Position numbers and translations under genes: made by a program. Shown one piece after another: positions 6,361-12,885 of a stretch of DNA of 46,110 nt. Source of the DNA: a virus; IMG/VR virus record IMGVR_UViG_3300048591_000107, positions 1 to 46,110 of that record; one strand, 5' to 3'. How positions within the stretch are numbered: the first letter of the stretch is position 1; each line of letters begins with the position of its first letter. The notes under the pieces are model-generated. The model worked only from the letters and a program-made list of their open reading frames with translations, was not told the DNA's origin and made no database searches.

Positions 6361-6389
6361 TTGACCGCGTTCGCTATCGCGAATAGTTT
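6361..6389 (+). promoter_or_regulatory. Rightward early promoter (PR-like)
   Basis: TTGACC (6361-6366), exactly 17 nt, then TAGTTT (6384-6389). The -35 matches the consensus in 5 of 6 positions. Operator copy 3 fills the spacer, so repressor binding would block polymerase. The predicted start of transcription falls on or next to the ATG of the Cro-like gene at 6397, suggesting a leaderless message. Confidence 0.55.
6370..6383. promoter_or_regulatory. Repressor operator copy 3, TTCGC-TATC-GCGAA
   Basis: Third perfect TTCGC-N4-GCGAA palindrome, between the divergent repressor and Cro-like genes, inside the spacer of the PR-like promoter. It is the single OR-type site that I can see, against two on the left side. 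Confidence 0.72.
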
Positions 6390-6396
6390 ATCCGAC

Positions 6397-6606
6397 ATGG
6401 GCAGCTCGCAAGAACTCCTTCTCGACATCGAGGCGTTCCTTGCCGAGACCGGCATGGGGCCAACTTACTTCGGAAAGCGGGCGTGCGGGAACGCATCCCT
6501 CGTGCCGCGCCTGCGTGACGGTAAGTCGGTTCAACTCGAAACTGCCGAGAAGGTTCGCGACTTCATCGCATCGACCCCTGTGAAGGGGCGCGAGGTCGCG
6601 GGATGA
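6397..6606 (+). CDS. Cro-like HTH regulator (69 aa)
   Basis: 69-residue DNA-binding protein of a type common as the first rightward gene in Rhodobacterales prophages. The pattern LLLDIEAFLAETGMGPTYFGKRACGNASLVPRLRDG followed by ETAEKVRDFIAS is a compact HTH in which GPTYFGKRACGN is the turn and recognition-helix start. It starts at ATG 6397 directly downstream of the PR-like promoter and operator 3. Likely role: shut-off of the repressor and tuning of early transcription, as for lambda Cro. Its stop overlaps the next possible ORF (ATGA). Confidence 0.8.
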   Translation: MGSSQELLLDIEAFLAETGMGPTYFGKRACGNASLVPRLRDGKSVQLETAEKVRDFIASTPVKGREVAG

Positions 6607-6971
6607 CGGGGGAAACACACAACGAAAACTCCGGGCCGCTCAAATCGACTGCTCGGTCGTTTTCGCCTGTTGATGTGCACCCTAGCACAGAAAGCCGTGA
6701 AGGTCCCGTTATTTCGGCGTCAAAATCGCCGCGGCGCGTAGTCCCTCGCAACAATGAACCGGCCCTTCGGTTCTTTGTTCCCGTCATCGAACCCCTGCGC
6801 GACATGCCTGTCCTCCCAATGGACGCGCGCAGGCAACTCCCCCGGTCGCGCTTGGTGGCAAGGCCGGGGGCCCTCTCATTCCTTCGGCGCGGGCTCACTC
6901 CCCCCGCATCGAGCAGGCGGCGGCTGACAGGCACCCACACAGCCGCCGCCAACCTCGCGGGGGCGGCATGA
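6603..6971 (+). CDS. Doubtful ORF (122 aa) spanning a structured leader
   Basis: The frame overlaps both neighbours by four bases (ATGA at 6603-6606 and 6968-6971), which normally supports coding. However the composition is poor (long runs of Arg, Pro and Ser, no recognisable fold), codon use lacks the strong third-position GC bias of its neighbours, and the stretch holds two hairpins (6756-6778 and 6916-6950). This is the position where lambda has nutR and tR1. It may be an untranslated control region in which the open frame is accidental. No family recognised. Confidence 0.3.
   Translation: MTGETHNENSGPLKSTARSFSPVDVHPSTESREGPVISASKSPRRVVPRNNEPALRFFVPVIEPLRDMPVLPMDARRQLPRSRLVARPGALSFLRRGLTPPASSRRRLTGTHTAAANLAGAA
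6756..6778 (+). terminator. Candidate weak intrinsic terminator (tR1-like position)
   Basis: GAACCG (6756-6761), loop GCCCTT and CGGTTC (6768-6773), followed by TTTGTT. The 6-bp stem is short but the T-rich tail is rare in this GC-rich genome. It lies between the Cro-like gene and the rest of the right operon, where lambdoid phages keep an early terminator overcome by antitermination. Confidence 0.35.
6916..6950 (+). promoter_or_regulatory. Strong hairpin, perfect 11-bp stem, upstream of the 6968 gene
   Basis: GGCGGCGGCTG (6916-6926) and CAGCCGCCGCC (6940-6950) are perfect inverted repeats around a 13-nt loop. No T-tract follows, so it is not a classical terminator. It ends 17 nt before the ATG of the HTH gene at 6968 and could control its translation or act as a pause site. 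Confidence 0.45.
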
Positions 6972-7204
6972 GCAAGAACCTCCAGATCCTCGCTCGTCTC
7001 AAGCAAGGCCGCGCTCTGACACCGCAGGAGGCTCTCCGCGAGGTCGGATGCTTCCGCCTCGGCGCCCGCATCCATGAGCTCAAGGAGCAGGGCTGGCCGA
7101 TCCAGCGCGAGCTTGTCGAGGTCGAGGGCCACCACGGCCACGCCCGCGTCGCCCGCTACTCGCTCCCGCAGGATCGGAAGGCTTGGCCGGAGGGAAGGGG
7201 ATGA
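6968..7204 (+). CDS. Winged-HTH type small DNA-binding protein (78 aa)
   Basis: 78 residues with a HTH typical of small phage regulators: LQILARLKQGRALTPQEALREVGCFRLGARIHELKEQGWPIQREL, where TPQEALREVGCFRLGARIHEL is helix-turn-helix and the following RVARYSL strand is the wing. Such proteins are widespread near replication genes of phages. Possible roles are in replication initiation or late-gene control; the sequence does not decide. The stop overlaps the DpdA-like start (ATGA). Confidence 0.75.
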   Translation: MSKNLQILARLKQGRALTPQEALREVGCFRLGARIHELKEQGWPIQRELVEVEGHHGHARVARYSLPQDRKAWPEGRG

Positions 7205-7944
7205 AGTTCTACGCCGGCATCTTCCACCCGCATCGGGCGGACGTGGTGCCGCGGGCCTTCGTGTCCGTCAACGTGCTGCGCAAGCGGCGCTCGTTCTTCC
7301 CTGTCCACGAATGGATCATGGACAGCGGCGCGTTTACGGAGATTGCCACCTACGGGCGCTATCGGCACGGGGTGGAGGAGTACGCAGCAGAGATCAACCG
7401 CTGGAAGTCGTGCGGCAACCTCGTTGCGGCGGTGGCTCAGGACTGGATGTGCGAGCCTTTCATCGTGGCGAAGACCGGACTTTCCGTCGCTGAGCATCAG
7501 GCCCGCACGATCGAACGCTACGACGCGCTGAAACCGCTGGTGCCGGATGTCTACATCATGCCGGTGCTGCAAGGTTTTCAGCCATTCGAGTACGTCGACC
7601 ACATCAGGGCCTACGGCGACCGGTTGGCGTATGGCGCGTATGTCGGCGTCGGGTCTGTCTGCAAGCGCAACGGCAAGCCGCGGGCGATCCTGTCGGTGCT
7701 GGACGCGATCCTTGGCGAACGCCCCGATCTGAAACTGCACGGGTTCGGCCTGAAGATTACCGCGCTTCGCTCCTCGGCGATCGTCTCTCGCCTCTACAGT
7801 GCGGACAGCATGGCTTGGTCTTTCGCTGCCCGGAAAGAGGGGCGCGACCAGAATGATCACGGGAACGCCGCCGCCTTCGCCGACCGAGTGGCGGCGATTG
7901 CCGGAACAAACGGTGCGTGGCTCCAAGCGGAGATGTTCGCATGA
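7201..7944 (+). CDS. DpdA-like deazapurine DNA transglycosylase (TGT superfamily)
   Basis: 247-aa TIM-barrel protein related to tRNA-guanine transglycosylases and to the DpdA family that inserts 7-deazaguanine bases (preQ0 and derivatives) into DNA. Motifs matching the TGT active site in order: MDSGAF (Asp41, base), QDWMCE (Asp81, substrate recognition), VLQG at 122-125, GVGSVCKR at 149-156, HGFG at 180-183 and SADSMAW (Asp202, candidate nucleophile). The family zinc site of tRNA-type TGT is not evident. ATG 7201 has GGAGGGAAGGGG just upstream and overlaps the preceding stop. No preQ0 synthesis genes (FolE, QueD, QueE, QueC) are present, so the enzyme would depend on the host pool. It might instead act on RNA. 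Confidence 0.8.
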   Translation: MKFYAGIFHPHRADVVPRAFVSVNVLRKRRSFFPVHEWIMDSGAFTEIATYGRYRHGVEEYAAEINRWKSCGNLVAAVAQDWMCEPFIVAKTGLSVAEHQARTIERYDALKPLVPDVYIMPVLQGFQPFEYVDHIRAYGDRLAYGAYVGVGSVCKRNGKPRAILSVLDAILGERPDLKLHGFGLKITALRSSAIVSRLYSADSMAWSFAARKEGRDQNDHGNAAAFADRVAAIAGTNGAWLQAEMFA

Positions 7945-8159
7945 CCACCGCCACCCTCAACCCCGACAGCACCTTCACCATCTCCGGTCCTCCCGGCGTC
8001 GGTCTCTACATCGCCACCTTCCCGCTCTCCCGCTTCGACTCCTGGCTCGCCTTCTACCGCCGCATGGAGAAGAAGCGCCCGCAGTTCTACGCCGCCGACG
8101 TGGCTGCGCTCGAGGCCATAGAGCCCGAGGTGCGCAAGGCGCTCGAGGTGGCGGGATGA
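7941..8159 (+). CDS. Small hypothetical protein (72 aa)
   Basis: 72 residues from ATG 7941, overlapping the DpdA-like stop (ATGA); its own stop overlaps the nuclease gene (ATGA). The sequence has a short beta-like N-terminus (STFTISGPPGVGLYIATFPLSRF) and a helical C-terminus (YAADVAALEAIEPEVRKALEVAG). No family recognised. Tight coupling to the transglycosylase makes a shared role possible, but there is no direct evidence. Confidence 0.6.
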   Translation: MTTATLNPDSTFTISGPPGVGLYIATFPLSRFDSWLAFYRRMEKKRPQFYAADVAALEAIEPEVRKALEVAG

Positions 8160-8488
8160 GGCTCCGCGCGAAGGTAGACGCCAACCAAGGCGATATCGTC
8201 CGCGAGCTTCGCCGCGCCGGGTGCAGCGTCGTGAGCCTAGCAGCCGTTGGGAAGGGCGTTCCAGACCTCCTCGTGGGTGTCCGTGGCCGCAATTACCTGT
8301 TGGAGGTGAAGGACGGCGCCAAGCCGCCCTCCGCACGCCGCCTGACGCCAGATCAGCGGCAATGGCACCTCCTTTGGGCGGGCCAGGTGCTGACCGTGAC
8401 GAGCGCCGAAGATGCGCTGCGGCAGATCGGGCTCATCGAGATCATCCCCTCCGTGGTGATGATCGAGGTCAAGGGGACCATCAGATGA
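8156..8488 (+). CDS. VRR-NUC / PD-(D/E)xK nuclease-like protein
   Basis: 110-residue nuclease-fold protein. VSLAAVGKGVPDLLVGVRGRNYLLEVKDG contains the PD and E-x-K catalytic pieces (P-D-L-L-V-G, then L-E-V-K) of the VRR-NUC / Holliday-resolvase-like branch. In phages such proteins process branched DNA or replication intermediates; it precedes the DnaB helicase, consistent with that. Start and stop both overlap neighbours as ATGA. Confidence 0.8.
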   Translation: MRLRAKVDANQGDIVRELRRAGCSVVSLAAVGKGVPDLLVGVRGRNYLLEVKDGAKPPSARRLTPDQRQWHLLWAGQVLTVTSAEDALRQIGLIEIIPSVVMIEVKGTIR

Positions 8489-8682
8489 CTTGGAAGCACA
8501 TCGGGGACATCGCCGCCGATCTCGCGCGGCGCGTAGGGGAAAGGGTCGCACATGACGATCTACACGATGCAGGGAATGGACGATCCGATCCCGCACAACG
8601 TCGAGGCGGAGCAGCAACTCCTCGGGGCGATGCTCCTGCACGAGGAAGCGATCGGCAAGGCGTCGTCGATCCTCGAGACTGA
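8485..8682 (+). CDS. Possible short protein overlapping the start of dnaB
   Basis: ATG 8485 overlaps the nuclease stop (ATGA). The first 23 residues (MTWKHIGDIAADLARRVGERVAH) resemble a short phage peptide often seen before replication genes, but the remaining 40 residues read the first 130 bp of dnaB in another frame and look like a shadow. Its main role may be to carry ribosomes to the dnaB start at 8552. Low confidence. Confidence 0.35.
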   Translation: MTWKHIGDIAADLARRVGERVAHDDLHDAGNGRSDPAQRRGGAATPRGDAPARGSDRQGVVDPRD

Positions 8683-10969
8683 GGATCTCGCCGACCCGGT
8701 GCACGCCACCATCTTCGACGCCATCCTCGCCAAGCACGAGCGGGGCGAGATGGTTTCGCCGATTACCGTAAAGGGCGCGCTCCTGCACGATCCCGGCCTA
8801 CGCGAGCTTGGCGGGCCGTCGTACCTTGCGCGCCTCGCCGGCTCCGCCGTGTCGCCGGGGCACGTCGCCGATTACGCGCGCCTCATCAAGGACGCCGCGC
8901 ACCGTCGCCTCGCGCTCCAGGTTCTCCGCGACGCGCAGGCCGCACTCGTGAAAGGCGCAGAGGCCACGGGCGACGTCATGGGGCGGCTCGAGGCGGCTCT
9001 CGTCTCCCTCACCCCTGCCGACACCAAGCTCCGCCCGAGAAGCTTCCTGAGCGCCTCCACCGAGGCCATCAAGCAGATGCAGTCCGCGCACCGCGGCGAC
9101 GCGATCGCGGGCATCGTGCCGCCCTGGCATCAACTCTCCCGCATCATCCCCGCCTTCCGGGCCGGGGACATGGTGGTCATGGGCGGCAGACCATCAATGG
9201 GGAAAGCGCAGCCGCTTGACGAGCCTGTGCTTTTGGCGAGCGGGCAATGGCGGAACATGGGAGAGCTGCGCCTCGGTGACGCGCTCGCGTCGCCCGATGG
9301 AGCGCCTTCACGAGTCGTCGGAATATACCCCCAAGGCCGCCGCCCGGTCTTCCGCGTGACATTCAGTGATGGGCGTGCCGTTCGATGCTGCGGCGAGCAC
9401 CTCTGGGAGGTGCATAGTTCCAGGTTCAAGGGCGCGCGAGTCGTCGATACGGTGACGATGAAGGAAATGATCGGCCGGGAACGGTATCGCCGTCGTCTCT
9501 CGGTCCCGTTGGTGTCCGGGCACTTCGGGCGCGCAGACGACCTGCCCGTCGATCCTTGGCTTCTGGGCGTTCTGATCGGGAACGGCAACTTGACCAATGG
9601 CACCCCGCGCGTTTCCCTCGCTGACGCGCGAACACTATGGCAGGTCAGGGAGGTTATCGGCGAAGCGCATCGCATCACGGCGTGCGGTGATTACGACTAC
9701 ACGATCGCGGGCAACGGCGGTGCCAACGAGGTGACGGCAGGGCTCCGCGCGCTTGGGCTCATGGGAAAAAGGTCAGAGGAAAAGCGTATTCCTTCGGCTT
9801 ATCTACAGGCTACCTATCCCGCCCGCCTAAATCTTCTGCGCGGCCTTCTGGACACCGATGGCTGGGTCGAAACATTCGGCGCAATCCGGTATTCGACGAG
9901 CAGCTCCGGCCTGGCGGAAGACGTGGCCGCTTTGGTGCGCTCCCTTGGCGGCGTGTGCTCCATTGCGGTGAAGGCGCCGAAATTCACGCACAAGGGAGAG
10001 CATAGGGACGGTCTCCCGCATTGCGTGCTGAATATCCGCCACGACCGCGGCGAGGAGATGTTCACGCTTCTGCGCAAGAAGCGTCGCTGCCAGCGTCAGA
10101 AGCAGGTTCTCTTGACGGTCGCGTCTATCGAGCCGGATGGGGACGCGGAGGTGCAGTGCATCGCGGTTTCGCACCCGTCGAGATTGTATGTCACGAGCGG
10201 CTATACGTTGACGCACAACACGGCCATCGCGCTCTCAATGGCGACGGCCGCGGCGCAGGCCGGGCATCCCGTCGTCATCGCGTCGCTCGAGATGACGCCC
10301 GAGGACATGGCGATGCGCGCCCTGTCCGAGGCGACGAGCGAGGCCGGCGAGGCGGTGCCCTACACGTCGATGTCGGATGGCTCCATGACCGAGCGCCAGT
10401 TCCGCCACACGGTCGAGGTCTGGCGCTCCCTTGAAGGCCTGCCGATCACCTTCCTCTCCGAGGACTTCCGCAAGCCGGGGCAACTCATCGCTGGCGTGAA
10501 AGCGGCGCTCAAGCAGATGGGACCGATGGGCGGCAAGACGCCCCTCATCGTGATCGACTACATGCAACTCCTGCAAGGGCAGGGCCGCGACCTCCGCGAG
10601 CAGATCACCGACATCTCCAAGCAGATGAAGTACCTTGCTCGCTCGCTCAACGCGGTCAACCTATCGCTCTCGCAACTCTCCCGCGCCGTCGAGCAGCGGC
10701 AGGACAAGCGCCCCATGCTCTCCGATCTCCGCGAGACGGGCCAGGTCGAGCAGGACGCCGACGCCGTGATCTTCTGCCACCGCCGGGACTACTACCTCGA
10801 GCGGGAGCAGCCCGACGTGTCCGACGCGGAGGCGTTCGGCCGCTGGCAGGAAGAAATGGAGCGCGAGCGCGGCAAGCTGGAGCTCATCGTCGCCAAGCAC
10901 CGCCGCGGGCCGATCGGCGTCGCCCGGATGCGGTTCTACCCCGCCTGCAACCGGGTCTGGGAGGACTGA
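8552..10969 (+). CDS. dnaB: Replicative DNA helicase DnaB, interrupted by an in-frame intein
   Basis: Precursor of 805 residues; the spliced helicase would be about 467 residues, the usual DnaB length. N-terminal domain at about 1-110 (IPHNVEAEQQLLGAMLLHEEA is diagnostic). The RecA-type ATPase domain opens with FRAGDMVVMGGRPSMGK; the Walker A P-loop is cut after its Lys by the intein and resumes as TAIALSMA. Later motifs: VVIASLEMTPEDMAMR, LIVIDYMQLL (Walker B) and LSQLSRAVEQRQDKRPMLSDLRETGQVEQDAD. The enzyme unwinds the fork and is inactive until splicing restores the P-loop. ATG 8552 has GGGGAAAGGG upstream. The next gene encodes the likely partner replication protein. Confidence 0.97.
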   Translation: MTIYTMQGMDDPIPHNVEAEQQLLGAMLLHEEAIGKASSILETEDLADPVHATIFDAILAKHERGEMVSPITVKGALLHDPGLRELGGPSYLARLAGSAVSPGHVADYARLIKDAAHRRLALQVLRDAQAALVKGAEATGDVMGRLEAALVSLTPADTKLRPRSFLSASTEAIKQMQSAHRGDAIAGIVPPWHQLSRIIPAFRAGDMVVMGGRPSMGKAQPLDEPVLLASGQWRNMGELRLGDALASPDGAPSRVVGIYPQGRRPVFRVTFSDGRAVRCCGEHLWEVHSSRFKGARVVDTVTMKEMIGRERYRRRLSVPLVSGHFGRADDLPVDPWLLGVLIGNGNLTNGTPRVSLADARTLWQVREVIGEAHRITACGDYDYTIAGNGGANEVTAGLRALGLMGKRSEEKRIPSAYLQATYPARLNLLRGLLDTDGWVETFGAIRYSTSSSGLAEDVAALVRSLGGVCSIAVKAPKFTHKGEHRDGLPHCVLNIRHDRGEEMFTLLRKKRRCQRQKQVLLTVASIEPDGDAEVQCIAVSHPSRLYVTSGYTLTHNTAIALSMATAAAQAGHPVVIASLEMTPEDMAMRALSEATSEAGEAVPYTSMSDGSMTERQFRHTVEVWRSLEGLPITFLSEDFRKPGQLIAGVKAALKQMGPMGGKTPLIVIDYMQLLQGQGRDLREQITDISKQMKYLARSLNAVNLSLSQLSRAVEQRQDKRPMLSDLRETGQVEQDADAVIFCHRRDYYLEREQPDVSDAEAFGRWQEEMERERGKLELIVAKHRRGPIGVARMRFYPACNRVWED
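9206..10219 (+). mobile_element. DnaB intein, class 3-like (Ala1, W-C-T), with LAGLIDADG domain
   Basis: 338-residue intein between Lys218 and Thr557 of the DnaB precursor, inside the P-loop. It begins AQPLDEPVLLASG: residue 1 is Ala, not the usual Cys. Block B ends EHLW (Trp67), block F has VQCIAV (Cys318), and block G is TLTHN followed by Thr+1 (Thr336). Trp, Cys and Thr at these places are the WCT triplet of class 3 inteins, in which the block F Cys starts splicing. The central region is a LAGLIDADG homing endonuclease; the first motif reads LLGVLIGNGNL with Asn126 where Asp is expected, the second is LLRGLLDTDGWV and intact. Splicing probably works; endonuclease cleavage is doubtful. Confidence 0.9.
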
Positions 10970-11755
10970 ATGAGCGAAGCGCCGTTCATCAACTTCTACA
11001 CCTCGGACTTCCTTGCGGGGACCGGCGGCATGACGGCCGCGACTAAGGGCGTCTACATCACGCTCTTGTGCCTGATGTACGAGTCCGAGAAGCCGCTTTC
11101 GCAGAGCCGAGACGCTCTCGCGCGACGGTGCGGCTGCACGGTCTCGTCGTTTGAGAAGGCTCTCGCGGCGCTGGTCGATGACGGCAAGATGGAGGTCCGG
11201 TCGGACGGCATATGGTCGGCCAAGTGCGAAAAACACATCACCGCACGTCGCGAGCGGCGCAGCAGCGCGAAGGCCGCTGCGGAAAAACGCTGGCAAAAAA
11301 TCGAGGAAAAACAGGGCAACGCTGATGCGCGCGCACATAATCCGCAATGCCAACCAGAACCAGAACCAGAGATAGAGAAGACCCCCCCTACCCCCCAGGG
11401 GGATGATCCGCCTGCGGCGGATCGTGGTCCGTCCTTCGCAGAGTTCTGGGATCAATGGCCGCTTCGGAAGCAGTCGAAGCCAGCCGCGGAGTCGGCGTTC
11501 AGGCGGCTCTCAGCGCAGCACAAGATCGCAGCCGTCGCCAACGCCCGAAGGTGGGGCGAGACCTGGCGCAAGGAGCACCCCGACCTCAACGACATTCACC
11601 CGGCCACGTACCTCAACAAGCGAAGATGGGAGGATGAGGGCGCGCCTGCGCCCCGCTCGGCGCCGTCTGGCCCCGACACATGGAGGCCCGACGCCGTGAT
11701 CCCCTCGCAGATGTTCACGCCCCTTGTCCCGCCACCGAAGAGGAGGACCGCATGA
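10970..11755 (+). CDS. DUF1376-type phage replication protein (YdaU-like)
   Basis: 261 residues. The N-terminal ~90 residues are a DUF1376/winged-helix domain (PFINFYTSDFLAGTGGMTAATKGVYITLLCLMY), found in phage replication initiators next to DnaB-type helicases. A Lys/Arg-rich then Pro/Glu-rich linker (about 95-150) leads to a C-terminal domain (FAEFWDQWPLRKQSKPAAESAFRRL and HPATYLNKRRWEDE) common in helicase-loader or primosome proteins. It begins directly after the dnaB stop with GGAGG upstream. Likely role: origin binding and loading of DnaB. Confidence 0.82.
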   Translation: MSEAPFINFYTSDFLAGTGGMTAATKGVYITLLCLMYESEKPLSQSRDALARRCGCTVSSFEKALAALVDDGKMEVRSDGIWSAKCEKHITARRERRSSAKAAAEKRWQKIEEKQGNADARAHNPQCQPEPEPEIEKTPPTPQGDDPPAADRGPSFAEFWDQWPLRKQSKPAAESAFRRLSAQHKIAAVANARRWGETWRKEHPDLNDIHPATYLNKRRWEDEGAPAPRSAPSGPDTWRPDAVIPSQMFTPLVPPPKRRTA

Positions 11756-12093
11756 GCGACAGCCACTTCGCCCGCCGCTGCCGGGAGCGCGGCATCGCCT
11801 CAGTCCCCGGCAACATCCTCGCCGCGTGGCTCATGCAGGGCATCCGCGACAGGGACGAGAACATCGCCCGCTTCGTTCGCCGCATGGATGATGAATGCGA
11901 CCTCTACCGATTCATCGTCCCCGAGGGCGTCTTCTACTGCGTCGCCGGCGCCGATCACTGGCCGCGCACCCTCTACACCCAGGAGATGAAGCGCAAGTTC
12001 GACAAGGCCCGCAAGTCCGAACGCTACCGCCGCAGCCGGGCAGGGCAGAAGACATTCATCAGGTTCCGCGATGATCGAAAGGTGCTGGCTTGA
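11752..12093 (+). CDS. Conserved phage hypothetical protein (113 aa)
   Basis: 113 residues from ATG 11752 (overlaps preceding stop as ATGA). The body (HFARRCRERGIAS, DLYRFIVPEGVFYCVAGADHWPRTLYTQEM) is mixed alpha/beta and resembles small phage proteins placed before the terminase genes; the C-terminus is strongly basic (KARKSERYRRSRAGQK), so it may bind nucleic acid. No family name can be given with confidence. Its TGA overlaps the following TTG start. Confidence 0.65.
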   Translation: MSDSHFARRCRERGIASVPGNILAAWLMQGIRDRDENIARFVRRMDDECDLYRFIVPEGVFYCVAGADHWPRTLYTQEMKRKFDKARKSERYRRSRAGQKTFIRFRDDRKVLA

Positions 12094-12401
12094 TAAACCT
12101 CCGCCAGAAGCGAAAGGCCAAGGTCACGATCGAGCGCGCGGTCGCCTACATCATCGCGCACCCGAACGCCACCTATGCCTCCGTCTCGGCACAGTTCCAC
12201 GTCTCCATCAACCAGCTGCGCGCCCGCATCAACTACCGCTTCGGCTCCCTCAACAACGCCCGCACCTTCGGAGACGCTCGCATCCGCCTATGGGATCGCC
12301 CATGTATCGCCTGCGGAAACACCGACCCTCGCCCCCACGGCCTCTACCGCTGCGAGACATGCCGCATCGAAGCCTCGAAACTGCACGACGGAGTAGTCTG
12401 A
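12090..12401 (+). CDS. Small HTH plus zinc-finger protein (103 aa)
   Basis: 103 residues starting at TTG 12090, which overlaps the preceding stop (TTGA) and has AAAGG 7 nt upstream. Residues about 12-60 look like a helix-turn-helix (YIIAHPNATYASVSAQFHVSINQLRARI); residues 72-92 hold two C-x2-C pairs (CIACGN and CETC) forming a zinc finger. It lies just upstream of the terminase small subunit, where phages often keep a late regulator or a packaging co-factor. Function not established. Confidence 0.7.
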   Translation: MINLRQKRKAKVTIERAVAYIIAHPNATYASVSAQFHVSINQLRARINYRFGSLNNARTFGDARIRLWDRPCIACGNTDPRPHGLYRCETCRIEASKLHDGVV

Positions 12402-12402
12402 C

Positions 12403-12885
12403 ATGAGCGATGACATTCCGAACCTCCCCGCGCGACAGGCACGCGAGGCATCCGTCATCTACCCGGACGAGGTATGGGCCGAGCTCCTGCTTCAACTCAT
12501 GAACGGGCTGACGCTCCGCGAGGCGTGCAAGATCGAAGGGATGCCGACCGAGGCGATGGTCCGCAAGCGCGCAGTCGAAGATCCGAGCGGTTTTGGTGCG
12601 CACTACACACGTTCTCGGGAGATCGGCTACCTCGGCATGGCCGACGAGATCCTCGAGATCGCCGACAACGGGTCGAACGACTGGATGAAGCGAAACGACC
12701 CCGAGAACGAGGGCTACGCCTACAATGGCGAGCATGTCATGCGCTCCCGCGTCCGCATCGACACCCGCAAATGGCTCCTCGCCAAGGCGCTCCCGAAGAT
12801 CTTCGGCGACAAGGTGGATCACCAGCACTCCGTCGAGCGCGTCGAGCGGATCGAGATGACCTTCGTGGAGAAGCGCCTCCCGTGA
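12403..12885 (+). CDS. terS: Terminase small subunit
   Basis: 160 residues. HTH at about 35-60 (GLTLREACKIEGMPTEAMVRKRAV) recognises the packaging site; the middle (YTRSREIGYLGMADEILEIADNG) and the segment VMRSRVRIDTRKWLLAKALPKIFGDKV are typical of this small-subunit family and form the oligomerisation region. It directly precedes and overlaps the large subunit (GTGA). Role: binds phage DNA and hands it to the large subunit for cutting and packaging. Confidence 0.88.
   Translation: MSDDIPNLPARQAREASVIYPDEVWAELLLQLMNGLTLREACKIEGMPTEAMVRKRAVEDPSGFGAHYTRSREIGYLGMADEILEIADNGSNDWMKRNDPENEGYAYNGEHVMRSRVRIDTRKWLLAKALPKIFGDKVDHQHSVERVERIEMTFVEKRLP

Noticed and set aside
7917-7940. Earlier starts for several genes (for example 7183, 7917, 12474, 15047, 20013, 22639, 37408)
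   Set aside because: These upstream extensions read preceding genes in the wrong frame; the chosen starts match overlaps, ribosome-binding sites or family N-termini.
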